DNA of 64,000 nt from Ruegeria lacuscaerulensis. GTDB lineage: Bacteria > Pseudomonadota > Alphaproteobacteria > Rhodobacterales > Rhodobacteraceae. The notes under the pieces were generated by a model, which searched no databases, was not told where the DNA came from, and worked only from the letters and a program-made list of their open reading frames with translations. Location of the stretch: contig NZ_WPZL01000015.1 of assembly GCF_013031245.1 (NCBI RefSeq), positions 35,043 through 99,042 of the forward strand, read 5' to 3'. Position 1 is the stretch's first letter, and each line of letters starts with the position of its first letter. Below, in pieces: positions 27,660 through 36,771 of the stretch. Both the position numbers and the translations under genes were made by a program.

Positions 27660-28253
27660 TTAGGCCCCGGAGAACTTGTTCGCCTCCGGCTTCACGATGG
27701 GTTTGTGGAGTACAGCCTCGATCTCCGAGTCGCCGGGCTGGAACGTCGCCATGCGGAAGTAGGAATAAATCGGCAAATCCTGAACCGTCCACATCAGTGC
27801 GTCGGTATCGCCGGTGTTCCAGTGCTCGTGGTAGGAATGTGACGGGCACGAGAAAGTATCGCCGCCTTCCCAGTCGACTCGGTATTCGTTGATCGTCGAG
27901 TACCCAGTGCCTTCCATCACGTGATAGACCGAGCCGGGCGTGTGGCGATGCATCTCGATGCAATCACCGGGCTTGAGCAAGTGTACAGTCACCCACATAG
28001 TCGGAATGGTGGAATTGTAATCGCTGTCCATGCCCTTGAGTGAGATATACCGGGTGTTTCCGTCCCACTGGTCGTCATTCTTCATTTCTTCAAGCGCCGC
28101 CCGTACATCGCGGTTGCGCCACAACGCGGGTCGCACTGAGGGAGGAAACGCGCCATCCATATATTCGTGGTGGTTTTGAAATCCGCCGGCAGAGGGATCA
28201 ATTTCCACAAATTCTGTTGGTGTTGTGCTGTTGCGCTTCAGTTTTTGGGTCAA
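27660..28253 (-). CDS. Cupin-domain protein (gentisate-dioxygenase-like cupin fold)
   Basis: 197 residues. A cupin core with metal-type histidines in EMHRHTPGSVYHVMEGTGYS and a second half with FSCPSHSYHEHWNTGD resembles one half of gentisate/salicylate 1,2-dioxygenases and their one-domain relatives. Likely binds Fe(II) or another metal; could be a ring-cleaving dioxygenase, an isomerase or a non-enzymatic sensor. It is upstream of the broken binding-protein gene on the same strand and divergent from the sulfatase-like gene. It may belong to the original catabolic cluster that the IS disrupted. Confidence 0.8.
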   Translation of the reverse strand: MTQKLKRNSTTPTEFVEIDPSAGGFQNHHEYMDGAFPPSVRPALWRNRDVRAALEEMKNDDQWDGNTRYISLKGMDSDYNSTIPTMWVTVHLLKPGDCIEMHRHTPGSVYHVMEGTGYSTINEYRVDWEGGDTFSCPSHSYHEHWNTGDTDALMWTVQDLPIYSYFRMATFQPGDSEIEAVLHKPIVKPEANKFSGA

Positions 28254-28418
28254 GGTTGCCTCCTAAGGTTCGCGTTCCTTGACCTATTTGAACCGCATCA
28301 GCCTCATTTTTTTCGCAAAATTCGACACAATAATCCGAAAATCGTCGCATATCGCGAGAAAAGATACATGATTGACTTCTATTATTACGACAAATTGGCA
28401 TCAGGATACCTCACACCA

Positions 28419-30056
28419 ATGAATGTTCTCTGGATCATGTGCGACCAGTTGCGTTTTGACTATCTGGGATGCTCCGGACACCCCCATATCAGGACGCCCA
28501 ATATCGACCGACTGGCCAAAGAAGGTGTGCGATTTGGTCAGGCCTATGTTCAGTCCACAATCTGCGGGCCGTCTCGGATGAGTGCCTATACCGGACGCTA
28601 TGTGCGCTCGCACGGGTCAACCTCGAACGATGCACCTTTGCGGATCGGCGAACCCACATTGGGCGATCATTTGCGTGAGGTCGGCGTTGACGCCGTTTTA
28701 ATCGGCAAAACCCATATGATCGCCGATACCGAAGGCATGGCCCGACTGGGCATTGATGTCGACAGCCTTATCGGCATCCGCAACAGTGAATGCGGTTTCT
28801 CTCCTTATGTGCGGGATGACGGCATCCATTCTGTTGTCGGAGACAACGAACCTGAGTATTTCACCTATCTGCGCAATCATGGCTACGACGCCGAAAACCC
28901 TTGGGAGGCATGGGCGAATTCTGCCGAAGGTGAAAATGGCGATATCGTAAGCGGCTGGTTCATGCGCCATGCTGGCAAACCCGCCCGCCTTCCTGCACAT
29001 CTGACTGAAACAGCCTACATCACCGACCGGGCACTTGATTTTATGCAAGAGCGTGAAGGCCAGAGCAACTGGGTGGCGCATGTCAGCTATATCAAGCCGC
29101 ATTGGCCGTATATCGCCGCCGCCCCCTATCATGCGATGTATGGGTTCGACGACGTGCTACCACCAGTGCGCGACAACGCCGAGCAGGACCATCCCAACAG
29201 CATCTATCGAGCTTTTCGGGAAGAGCGTTTCTCGCAGGCCTTCAGTCGCGATGATGTACGCAACACCGTGATTCCGACCTATATGGGGTTGATCTCGCAA
29301 ATTGATGACGAAATTGGCCGGATCGTGGCGTATCTGAAGTCCACCGGGCAATATGAGACGACCATGATCATCATCAGTTCGGATCACGGCGATTACCTGG
29401 GGGATCACTGGCTGGGCGAAAAACAATTGTTTCACGACCCCTCTGTCCGAATTCCGTTGATCATCCGCGACCCCCGTAAGGAAGCGGATGCGACAAGGGG
29501 AACGGTTTCGAACGATCTGGTCGAACTGATCGACATTGCACCAACGCTGTTGGATTTCTATGCGGCCGAACCGAAACCACATATTCTTGAGGGCCGCAGC
29601 CTGAAGCCGATCCTTGAAGGGTTCCGGCCCGATGATTGGCGGAATTATGTGATCTCGGAATACAATTATCGCGAGGACCGGGCATATTGGTCGCAGCAGG
29701 ACTTACCTGACCATCCAACGATACGCATGATCGCAGATGCCCGTTGGAAGCTGATGCATTTCGAAGATCAGCCACCAATGCTATTCGACCGGAGAACCGA
29801 CCCGCAGGAACTTTTTGATGTTGCGCATCTGCCCGAGTATGCGAACGTGATTGCCGACCTTTTGGACAAGCTCTTTTTCTGGGCTCGAAATCCAAAGTCG
29901 GACGTGTGCACTCCACCCGGACCATTAAAAGAATTCTCGGAGCAAATGCGAGTCTATGACGCCGTTGCCGAGATGGGGTTTCCCATCGGCTATTGGCATG
30001 AAGACGAGTTGGAAACGGAACTCCTGAAGAAGAAGCTTTATGACAAAGACCAGTAA
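28419..30056 (+). CDS. Sulfatase-superfamily hydrolase, phosphonate-monoester-hydrolase-like
   Basis: 545 residues from the ATG at 28419 (product begins NVLWIMCDQLRFDYLG, the family start; longer in-frame starts are less likely). The nucleophile motif is CGPSR with Cys49, which would be converted to formylglycine. The APYHAMYGFDD, SSDHGDYLGDHWLGEKQLFH and FDRRTDPQELFDV segments resemble bacterial phosphonate monoester hydrolases/arylsulfatases. It has no signal peptide, so it is cytoplasmic, and it cleaves a sulfate, phosphate or phosphonate monoester. No dedicated maturation enzyme lies in the window. Followed by a GlxA-type regulator. Confidence 0.88.
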   Translation: MNVLWIMCDQLRFDYLGCSGHPHIRTPNIDRLAKEGVRFGQAYVQSTICGPSRMSAYTGRYVRSHGSTSNDAPLRIGEPTLGDHLREVGVDAVLIGKTHMIADTEGMARLGIDVDSLIGIRNSECGFSPYVRDDGIHSVVGDNEPEYFTYLRNHGYDAENPWEAWANSAEGENGDIVSGWFMRHAGKPARLPAHLTETAYITDRALDFMQEREGQSNWVAHVSYIKPHWPYIAAAPYHAMYGFDDVLPPVRDNAEQDHPNSIYRAFREERFSQAFSRDDVRNTVIPTYMGLISQIDDEIGRIVAYLKSTGQYETTMIIISSDHGDYLGDHWLGEKQLFHDPSVRIPLIIRDPRKEADATRGTVSNDLVELIDIAPTLLDFYAAEPKPHILEGRSLKPILEGFRPDDWRNYVISEYNYREDRAYWSQQDLPDHPTIRMIADARWKLMHFEDQPPMLFDRRTDPQELFDVAHLPEYANVIADLLDKLFFWARNPKSDVCTPPGPLKEFSEQMRVYDAVAEMGFPIGYWHEDELETELLKKKLYDKDQ

Positions 30057-30086
30057 GTCACTTTTTGCGATTAGGGGGAGGCAGAA

Positions 30087-31034
30087 TTGAAGAGTTTCAA
30101 TTTTGTTCTGGTTCCCGGCTACAATCTTTCCACCATGTCTTTGGGGATTGAGACCCTCAGGGTTGCGAACCGAATGGCGGGAGGCGACGGCCAGTTTACC
30201 TGGAACATTTGCGCGGAGTCAGGAAGTAAGGTTGAATCGAGCAGCGGCTTGGAGGTATCGGTCGACTACCGCCTGCGCGAAGCCCCGGACACGGATTACA
30301 TAGTTATCTGTGCCAGCCTGAATCTCCCGGATCGGCCATCCACAGAATTAGCCAACTTCATCAGGCAAGCCGTGCGCAAGGGCCAAAAAATATGCGCTGT
30401 GGGAGCTGGAACGATGTTATTGGCGCAATGCGGCGTTTTGAACGATCGGCGCTGCACCATCCACTGGGAAAACAAACCCTCTTTAATCGAATCCTGTCCG
30501 GACGTCCTGGCCTGTGATGGCGTGTTTGAAATCGACCGTAATTTCATGACCTGCGGTGGCGGCGTGTCCAGTTTGGATCTTTTCCTCAAGATTGTCGAAG
30601 ATCAGATGGGAGCTTTGATTAGTGCCCGAACTGCCGATCAGTTACTCTATCAAGAGATCAGGGCTGCGGATGAGAAGCAGAAAACCGTCGAACTGAATCT
30701 GGCCGCCGGAATCGCTCCCTACGTTGCTCGTGCAATTGACCTTATGAAGGAAAATATTGAACATCCTCTTTCAATCTCTGAGATTGGTGATCGACTGAGG
30801 ATCAGTCAGCGTCAACTTGAACGTCAATTTCACAAGGCTTTTGGTGAAACACCGACGAAATACTACCGCAGAACCCGTATTCGCCGCTCTAAAACGTTGA
30901 TTTCGGAAACAACCTTACCTGTTTCTGAAATCTCTGTTGCGTGCGGGTTTTCCAGCAAGAGTAACTTCGACAGGGCATTTGCAGAATTTTATGGCATATC
31001 TCCCACGCGCTACAGAAAGTCGAAACACCTGTAG
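30087..31034 (+). CDS. GlxA-family AraC-type regulator
   Basis: 315 residues from a TTG start at 30087, preceded by a strong GGGGGAGG site. The N-terminal DJ-1/PfpI (GATase1-like) domain covers about 1-190; the position of the usual nucleophile reads GAGTMLLA, without Cys, so it should only bind a ligand. The C-terminal AraC domain (about 210-315) has two helix-turn-helix units (ISEIGDRLRISQRQLERQF and VSEISVACGFSSKSNFDRAF). Relatives such as GbdR and ArgR sense betaines or amino acids. It lies 30 bp after the sulfatase-like gene, its likely target. Confidence 0.9.
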   Translation: MKSFNFVLVPGYNLSTMSLGIETLRVANRMAGGDGQFTWNICAESGSKVESSSGLEVSVDYRLREAPDTDYIVICASLNLPDRPSTELANFIRQAVRKGQKICAVGAGTMLLAQCGVLNDRRCTIHWENKPSLIESCPDVLACDGVFEIDRNFMTCGGGVSSLDLFLKIVEDQMGALISARTADQLLYQEIRAADEKQKTVELNLAAGIAPYVARAIDLMKENIEHPLSISEIGDRLRISQRQLERQFHKAFGETPTKYYRRTRIRRSKTLISETTLPVSEISVACGFSSKSNFDRAFAEFYGISPTRYRKSKHL

Positions 31035-31084
31035 AGTGTGTCAAACCGAAACCGTCTTTCCGCTAGACAATCAGGATCGCAATA

Positions 31085-32104
31085 ATGAACCAATCAGCTG
31101 AGACATCCTACGCCAATCTTGAGGCAGAAATACTAAGACTCTCCCGACAGGATCAGTCCGGAGGTTTATCGCCCTGGTTCGCCGACACCCTGCACCAGCA
31201 GATCGAAACCGGCATTTATTCGCCCCCTGCGGTTCTGGAACAGGACATGGGCGCTCTGATTGGCAGACTGGTCGACTACCGTGAGAACAGCGGATTGTCT
31301 AAGGTTGCGATCGGCATGTCCGGCGGCGTTGACAGCGCGCTGACGGCCGCCCTTTTCAAAGAGGCCGGCTGGCAGGTCTTCGGATATACGATGCCGATCC
31401 TGCAAGACCCCTCGGAAACCGAAAGAGGTGTGCAGGCCTGTCGTCAGATGTCCATCGAACACGCCCAGATCGACCTGACCGCACAATATCAGTCAATGGT
31501 CGCGGCACTTGAAGCCGTGGACCCGACCTTGCGGGACGCAACATCCAAGGCGGCGCGTGTTCGAAACGGCAATATCCGGGCGCGACTTCGCATGATCACG
31601 CTCTATAACCAGGCGCACAGTCTGGGCGGGCTGGTTGCCAGCACGGATAATTTTTCCGAACTGTCGGCAGGGTTCTGGACCATCAATGGCGATGTCGGCG
31701 ACCTTGCCCCCATTCAGTCGCTTCTGAAATCATGGGAGGTTCCGTGGATGGCGCGCGTTATCGGCATTCCGGACTCGATCTGGAAGGCCAAACCGACAGA
31801 TGGGCTGGGCATCGATGACGGAGACGAGGCACAGATCGGCGCCACCTATCTGCAATGGGATATTACCGTCCAGGCATTGATGGGCCTGTTCAGCCAGGGT
31901 CAGGGCGGTGTTGACAGAAACACAATCTCTGCCCTGAGCGCGGAAAACGACCCGGCGGCACACCCGATCCTGAAAACGGTAGAAACCAGATTACGTGCTA
32001 CCAGATTCAAACGCTCCGGGCCGCAAATGCTGCCCCACCCGCGCGAGCCCCGGTTTGAATTGCTCAGCCAGGTTGATCGTGCAAGATTGACTCGTGTTGG
32101 CTGA
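31085..32104 (+). CDS. NAD(+) synthetase-family protein (NadE paralogue)
   Basis: 339 residues. The ATP pyrophosphatase P-loop is SGGVDS (79-84). Later segments ASTDNFSELSAGFWTINGD and APIQSLLKSWEV correspond to the GTGNKSE and PIGDLYK elements of ammonia-dependent NadE. Length exceeds the 275 of E. coli NadE because of about 65 extra N-terminal residues, and no glutaminase domain is present. Placed after a GlxA regulator and a sulfatase-like gene, it may be a duplicated NAD synthetase or amidate another carboxylate. Function in this locus is uncertain. Confidence 0.8.
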   Translation: MNQSAETSYANLEAEILRLSRQDQSGGLSPWFADTLHQQIETGIYSPPAVLEQDMGALIGRLVDYRENSGLSKVAIGMSGGVDSALTAALFKEAGWQVFGYTMPILQDPSETERGVQACRQMSIEHAQIDLTAQYQSMVAALEAVDPTLRDATSKAARVRNGNIRARLRMITLYNQAHSLGGLVASTDNFSELSAGFWTINGDVGDLAPIQSLLKSWEVPWMARVIGIPDSIWKAKPTDGLGIDDGDEAQIGATYLQWDITVQALMGLFSQGQGGVDRNTISALSAENDPAAHPILKTVETRLRATRFKRSGPQMLPHPREPRFELLSQVDRARLTRVG

Positions 32105-32369
32105 GAACAAACGTCATGTTGGTGACAACCTGGAGGCAAAGGAACCTTCAGTTTCGCTTTGGCACTGATTTGGTCCTGTCGCCAGATTGGCGTCAAAGCG
32201 GGCTTCGAGCGTGTCTCAACCCGGTTACCTGGACGCGTTCGAGCGCATGGAAAGTGACAGAATATTCTCGATCTCCGTTGCACTGGACATGGCATGCGCT
32301 GCTTTCTGCATCGGCAAAGGCAAGCACTAGATCCGAAATACAGATACTAACAACTGAATTGGAATTACC

Positions 32370-32675
32370 ATGACCGATCAACCAGCAGCATACGGCATCG
32401 CGCGTACTCTTTCGGCCAGCAAGTATCTTCAGCAACTTTGCAAACACTGGTCGCACAAGGCCGAAACTCAGTTCGATGCGGCAGAGGGTTCAGTCCGCTT
32501 CGATTCCGGTGAAGAGGTTTTCCTGGCAGCCAAGCCAGACGCGTTGCACGTCACCGCGCGCGTGAAGGTGGGCGATGATTTGGATGCCTGGAAAAAAGTT
32601 ATTGCCGAACACCTGATCCGCTTCGCCTTCCGGGAAGAACTTGATGTGGACTGGACCGGAAAAGATCTGCCTTAA
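32370..32675 (+). CDS. DUF2218-family protein
   Basis: 101 residues. The sequence (YLQQLCKHWSHKAETQFDAA near residue 19, later WKKVIAEHLIRFAFREEL) matches the DUF2218 family, small proteins often near siderophore or iron genes. The short alpha/beta fold contains no catalytic residues I can identify. It stands alone 265 bp after the NadE-like gene and just before the decayed recombinase region. The 32105-32369 gap shows no gene. Confidence 0.75.
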   Translation: MTDQPAAYGIARTLSASKYLQQLCKHWSHKAETQFDAAEGSVRFDSGEEVFLAAKPDALHVTARVKVGDDLDAWKKVIAEHLIRFAFREELDVDWTGKDLP

Positions 32676-32781
32676 ACTGACGAGGCAGGACATCAATACC
32701 ACCGCCCCGATTCACGCTAACAGCGAAGAAAAAACACCAATCCGCATTTATACCGCCACCTGCTTAGCTGGATCTGGCTGA

Positions 32782-32946
32782 AGAGCGATCCCGGAAATTG
32801 CCGGCAACGCAAAAGCTCTGGGGCACAAATCCCTTCAGACAACGCTGGATTACCATGCAGAGGTAGATGAGAATCTCGCACTCGACCAATGGCAGGAGTA
32901 TCTCGATGACAAGCGAAACCCAAACTGGGCTGCTACATCAACTTGA
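32782..32946 (+). pseudogene. C-terminal remnant of a tyrosine recombinase
   Basis: From after a stop at 32779-32781 the frame encodes IPEIAGNAKALGHKSLQTTL followed by DYHAEVDENLALDQ, the box II LGH...T..Y region of phage-type integrases (with DYHAE holding the terminal tyrosine), ending at a TGA at 32944-32946. The catalytic N-terminal and middle parts are missing. Its end overlaps the start of the next recombinase frame (32906), the arrangement seen in tandem recombinase cassettes. Confidence 0.75.
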
Positions 32947-34258
32947 AACCCTATTGAGGGAAGAACAACCGAACCTCAATCGTTATGAAGTGTCAGCGGC
33001 CGCCGAAGCCTTCCTCCTAAACCGCGAGGAGATGTAGCGTGTCCCCAGCATGAGGGGGGCCGCAAGACACTTGGACAAATTGGTCTCAGAGAAAGGCAAA
33101 ATAGCGGGTCAGGCGGAATTTGCCTGGCTCCAGATTGCTGCATCTTACCTGTGGGGGCGTCAGGAAACGGCCTGTTTCGCACGTGTGTTGCGAGACAACC
33201 GGGTTGCTCCAAAGAAAGAAAAAAAGACAGAATGGGATCGCACGGCTGATGCAATTGCAGCTCTCCCAATAGAGTGGCAGCCGCCTTTTGTTGAGGTTTT
33301 GGAAGCATCCCGGAAAATTCAGCGAACACGCTGAAGATCGATAATTTGGAACGCCGGCAACATCGCCAGCGCAATCTGTGCATTGTCTCTCTGGCACAAG
33401 CACTTCCAAAGGGCGGGGCATGATCCACTGGATACCGGTGTGCACATTCGGTTATTTGCGCAAGCCCTCGAAGGTGGCGGGGTTGCTGCACGCCCGATCC
33501 AATCCTACCTGCAACATATTCTCGCTGAATATTGCAGCGTCCTTCAACCCGGCTTTTAGTCAGACGCCTGAGCCTTCGTGATCGAAGAATGCCGGCGATT
33601 GGCAGAGCAGCAGGGAGCCCTGACCAAGAAGGCGTATGTTTCTGCCACCGTTCCTTATGATCTTGGTATTGAACTCATGGAATTGGCCCAACAAAAGCCA
33701 GTTCTTGAGTTAAGCACTGCTCTGCTATACCGCGATGGACTCAAATTTGCTCTTGGCATTGCGCTTCCGCAAAGGGCGCGTGCGCTGCCTGTTCTCGAGA
33801 GTGAGATCACGATAGGGTTCGATGTGCGGTCGGGCATCTGGGTGGATATCCCCGGCGCCGCTCTCAAAATGCGGCAGGGGCAGAAAGTCCAGTGCGATTT
33901 CGTGCGAAGGCAAAACAACTCTTCGCTTTAGGATACCTTTCAGGAATATCTGACAGTATATCGACTGATCTTCGACGATGGTGGTTTCTTGTTTCCCTCT
34001 AAAAACTCTCCGGGGTCGGCGATCTTGGAATAGCATATTGGCCGCGTCACCAGTAGCATCGCAGAGGACCGGTTCGGGATCAGAGTTTCCATTCACCGAT
34101 TCCGTGACAGTGCGCCGCCGGAGGTGTCGGAAGAGCTGGAAAATGGCAATATGCTCGCTCCTGCGCTGCTCGGGCACCGAGAACAGCGCACAACGGATCG
34201 CCATTTTGACCACGTGGAAGGGGTGAAAGGTGCCAAAGAGTTTGGCGCACCGGTGTAA
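32906..34258 (+). pseudogene. Tyrosine recombinase with six in-frame stop codons
   Basis: One uninterrupted frame of 450 codons encodes a plausible full-length recombinase, from MTSETQTGLLHQLETLL to GVKGAKEFGAPV and a TAA at 34256-34258, with stops at 33035 (TAG), 33332 (TGA), 33557 (TAG), 33569 (TGA), 33929 (TAG) and 34031 (TAG). C-terminal motifs are visible: IALPQRARALP, IHRFRD (the HxxR box) and LLGHRE...HFDH, where the nucleophilic Tyr is replaced by Phe. So it is dead twice over. No frameshift is needed to read through. With the upstream remnant it marks an old mobile cassette. Confidence 0.85.
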
Positions 34259-34770
34259 TCCATGCGAACGGGCCCGGTGGAACTTGATCTCTGAAAATAA
34301 TTCCGCCCACCGCCGCAAATCGCTGAATTTTCCGAGCGCAGTTAAAAAAGGATATACAATACCCTCACGGGGTGAGGGGCCTCTTTTCTCAACTAATCCC
34401 GCCCACCGCCTTAACTTCCGCTAACAGCCTCACCGACAATAGTTGCGCTTTTGCCAAGCAAACTGGCGGCAAAGCGATGAGTCGGAACGCCCTCGTACCG
34501 AATACACATGCAAACGCTTGCCGCCGATGGATTAGGCTACTCAGCTTCGACCCGTTCCAAACCCGCTGACAGAAGCATGTCCTCCAGCCACGCAATCGCA
34601 TGTCCCCGCACGCTACTATAGGCAAAGAATGCTCGTTACATGGCGCGGGTTAATGCCCAACTCGCGGATGTATTGAATGGCCCAAAACAGGCCTTCGACA
34701 GATGCGGCCTGATTGTCCGAACTTTCTAGAGATTGTGGCATCCTTACCAAGAGAAATACGAACGCTCGGT
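34259..34770. other. 512-bp region after the recombinase remnants, no gene
   Basis: Contains a perfect hairpin CCCTCAC-GGG-GTGAGGG (34362-34378) and a 12-bp direct repeat CCGCCCACCGCC at 34303-34314 and 34399-34410. These could be leftovers of the cassette end. Small frames here look non-coding. Confidence 0.5.
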
Positions 34771-35538
34771 TCACACCACGTTGCGATCGATGCTTGGTGT
34801 CGCGAATACTTCGGGCTCAAGTCGAACACGGCCCGCATCTGTCAACTCATAGCACGCGCGTCCAACAAAAGCTGCTGCGGTCAAGGCACGTCCTTGACCC
34901 GCCCCGGTGTCCAAATTCACCCGGTTGCCACGGTGTCCAGCTTTTTTCACCGGGGTGTGGCCGTGGATGACCAACCATGGGTGTTCGCGAGTGTCATTCA
35001 GGAACTCGTCACGAATCCAGATCAGGTCATCGCGATCCTGTTTTTCAAACGGCACACCGGGTTTGATGCCTGCATGGGTAAAAAGTAGTTCGCCTTCTAT
35101 GTGGTAATAAGGCCGTTCGCAAAGGAACTGGATGTGTTCTTGAGGAACGGCTGCGCGGGCGCGATCGTGCACTCTGTAGATCGGCTCGTCTTCGGCAACT
35201 TCGACCCCATAAGATTTAAGGGCCTCGATGCCACCGATCTGATCATGAAGCCAATGGTACCCAACGGGAAACCGAGCGTCGTTTCTGGGATAATTCTCCA
35301 TGAACATGGCTAACATGCGGTCATGGTTGCCCAGTAGGCAAATCCAGTCGCGCCCCTCAGCCAAACCGGCGAGCAGCAGGTCGATCACCTCACGACTGTG
35401 AGCTCCCCGGTCGATATAGTCGCCCAAAAACACGATCCGCGCGTCAGCACCGCCGTCTTTTTCGATGCGTGCCAGCGCGCCCTCAAGTTGTGCAAGTTGT
35501 CCGTGAATATCGCCAATGGCATAAACTGGTGCGGTCAT
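34771..35538 (-). CDS. Calcineurin-like metallophosphoesterase (protein phosphatase type)
   Basis: 255 residues. All metal motifs of the PPP/ApaH-type family are present: GDIHG (9-13), GDYIDRG (39-45), GNHDRM (70-75), and a late HGHTP. Such enzymes remove phosphate from serine/threonine proteins or cleave diadenosine tetraphosphate with two metal ions. Monocistronic, on the minus strand, about 100 bp after the GcvT-like gene's stop; unlikely to belong to that operon. Cytoplasmic, no signal peptide. Confidence 0.93.
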   Translation of the reverse strand: MTAPVYAIGDIHGQLAQLEGALARIEKDGGADARIVFLGDYIDRGAHSREVIDLLLAGLAEGRDWICLLGNHDRMLAMFMENYPRNDARFPVGYHWLHDQIGGIEALKSYGVEVAEDEPIYRVHDRARAAVPQEHIQFLCERPYYHIEGELLFTHAGIKPGVPFEKQDRDDLIWIRDEFLNDTREHPWLVIHGHTPVKKAGHRGNRVNLDTGAGQGRALTAAAFVGRACYELTDAGRVRLEPEVFATPSIDRNVV

Positions 35539-35638
35539 ATCGTTCTATTTCTCGGCAGTCTCCAACGTCCAAGGCGGTGACATCTGGTCGTTCCCGGAGT
35601 TCAATCAGTGATCGCCGGGAACACTTAATATCAACTGT

Positions 35639-36751
35639 TCATCCGCGCGAACGCTTGTTTTGGGGATCGTAAATCGGGCCAGTGTGGATCTTGGCGGATT
35701 GGGCATGGCCGACATTGATCGTCTGGCCGTTGTTGGCCAAAGCGCTGGTCACATATCCCATGGCCAGTGCGCGCCCGACGGAATGGCCCATGGCTGCCGA
35801 GGTTACACGCCCAACGTGTTGCCCTTCTACTGACAGTTCGATCCCGGCTTCAGGGGCATCAGCGCCTTCCGGCATTTCGATCAACACCAGTTCTTGCTCG
35901 GTTCCAGAGGATTTGAGCGCTTCAATCGAAACCTTTCCGGTGTAGGCCACCTCTTTGGCGCGGATTGTCCAGCCGAGTCCGGCCTCGACGGGGTTGTTGG
36001 CTTCGGTGATGTCCCGGCCGAAGATCGGATAGCGTTTTTCGATGCGCAGCGAGACCATCGCGGCAACCCCGCAGGGTACAAGGCCTTTGTCAGCTCCTTG
36101 TTCGAGAATTGCGTCGTAGAGGTCTTCGGCATTCTGCGTCGGGATGAACAGTTCGTATCCCAGTTCGCCGGTAAAGCCTGTGCGCGAGATGATGACGTCA
36201 TCGACACCGTTCAGGGAGGTTTCGACAATCTCGAACGGTTTCAGAGCCTCATTGGACAAGTCCGCATCCGTCATTGCCTGTAGGCAAGCGCGCGACTGTG
36301 GACCCTGTATGGAAAGCGAGGTGTATCGATAGCCTAGCGATACAACGTTGGCTTCCAATTCCTGGCCCGCTGCCTTGAGATGGTCGACAATCACCCCCAC
36401 ACGGTGCGGTGCCGGACAGACCCAGAATTTGCGGGCATTTACGCGCCAGGTAATGACGTCGTCCAGAAAACAGCCCCGTTCATTCAGGATGCCGCAATAG
36501 GTCCCCTTCATATCCGGCAGCTTGGTAACATCGGCGATATGGGTTTCATTGATCAGTCGTTCGGCATCGCGACCTGTCACCTCAACAAGAAACTGTCCGA
36601 AGATTTCAAACAGCCCGGCCTTTTCGCGGGTCGTCAGATGCTCTGTCTTCGGGTCGCTAAAAGCAATCGGAGCATAGTATCCACCGGCATTACGTATCTT
36701 AGCGCCGCGGTTGATAAAGCTGTGGTAAAGGGGGGTTTTCTTGGCGTCCAT
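35639..36751 (-). CDS. GcvT-family aminomethyltransferase/demethylase
   Basis: 370 residues, the length of T-protein-type enzymes. It has the folate-binding GcvT barrel (RTGFTGELGYELFIPTQNAE near 190-210, SLRIEKRYPIFGRDITEANN near 235-255, then a C-terminal barrel with GRVTSAAMGHSVGRALAMGY). These proteins move a one-carbon unit from a methylated amine or sulfonium to tetrahydrofolate. It does not look like classical DmdA. Last gene of the leftward operon beginning with IclR at 43310; 20 bp after the TMADH-like gene. Likely second demethylation step. Confidence 0.88.
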   Translation of the reverse strand: MDAKKTPLYHSFINRGAKIRNAGGYYAPIAFSDPKTEHLTTREKAGLFEIFGQFLVEVTGRDAERLINETHIADVTKLPDMKGTYCGILNERGCFLDDVITWRVNARKFWVCPAPHRVGVIVDHLKAAGQELEANVVSLGYRYTSLSIQGPQSRACLQAMTDADLSNEALKPFEIVETSLNGVDDVIISRTGFTGELGYELFIPTQNAEDLYDAILEQGADKGLVPCGVAAMVSLRIEKRYPIFGRDITEANNPVEAGLGWTIRAKEVAYTGKVSIEALKSSGTEQELVLIEMPEGADAPEAGIELSVEGQHVGRVTSAAMGHSVGRALAMGYVTSALANNGQTINVGHAQSAKIHTGPIYDPQNKRSRG

Positions 36752-36771
36752 GATGGGTTTCCGTTCAGTTT

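Noticed and set aside
32906..34258. Programmed stop-codon readthrough or recoding in the recombinase
   Set aside because: Six mixed TAG/TGA stops plus loss of the nucleophilic Tyr fit a dead gene; no recoding signal was seen.
34303..34410. CRISPR-like repeats
   Set aside because: Only two short copies of a 12-mer were found, with no regular spacing or cas genes anywhere in the window.
35639..36751. GcvT-like gene as the DMSP demethylase DmdA
   Set aside because: N-terminal sequence does not look like classical DmdA, and the operon partners (TMADH-like, FAD-GcvT) point to amine demethylation.
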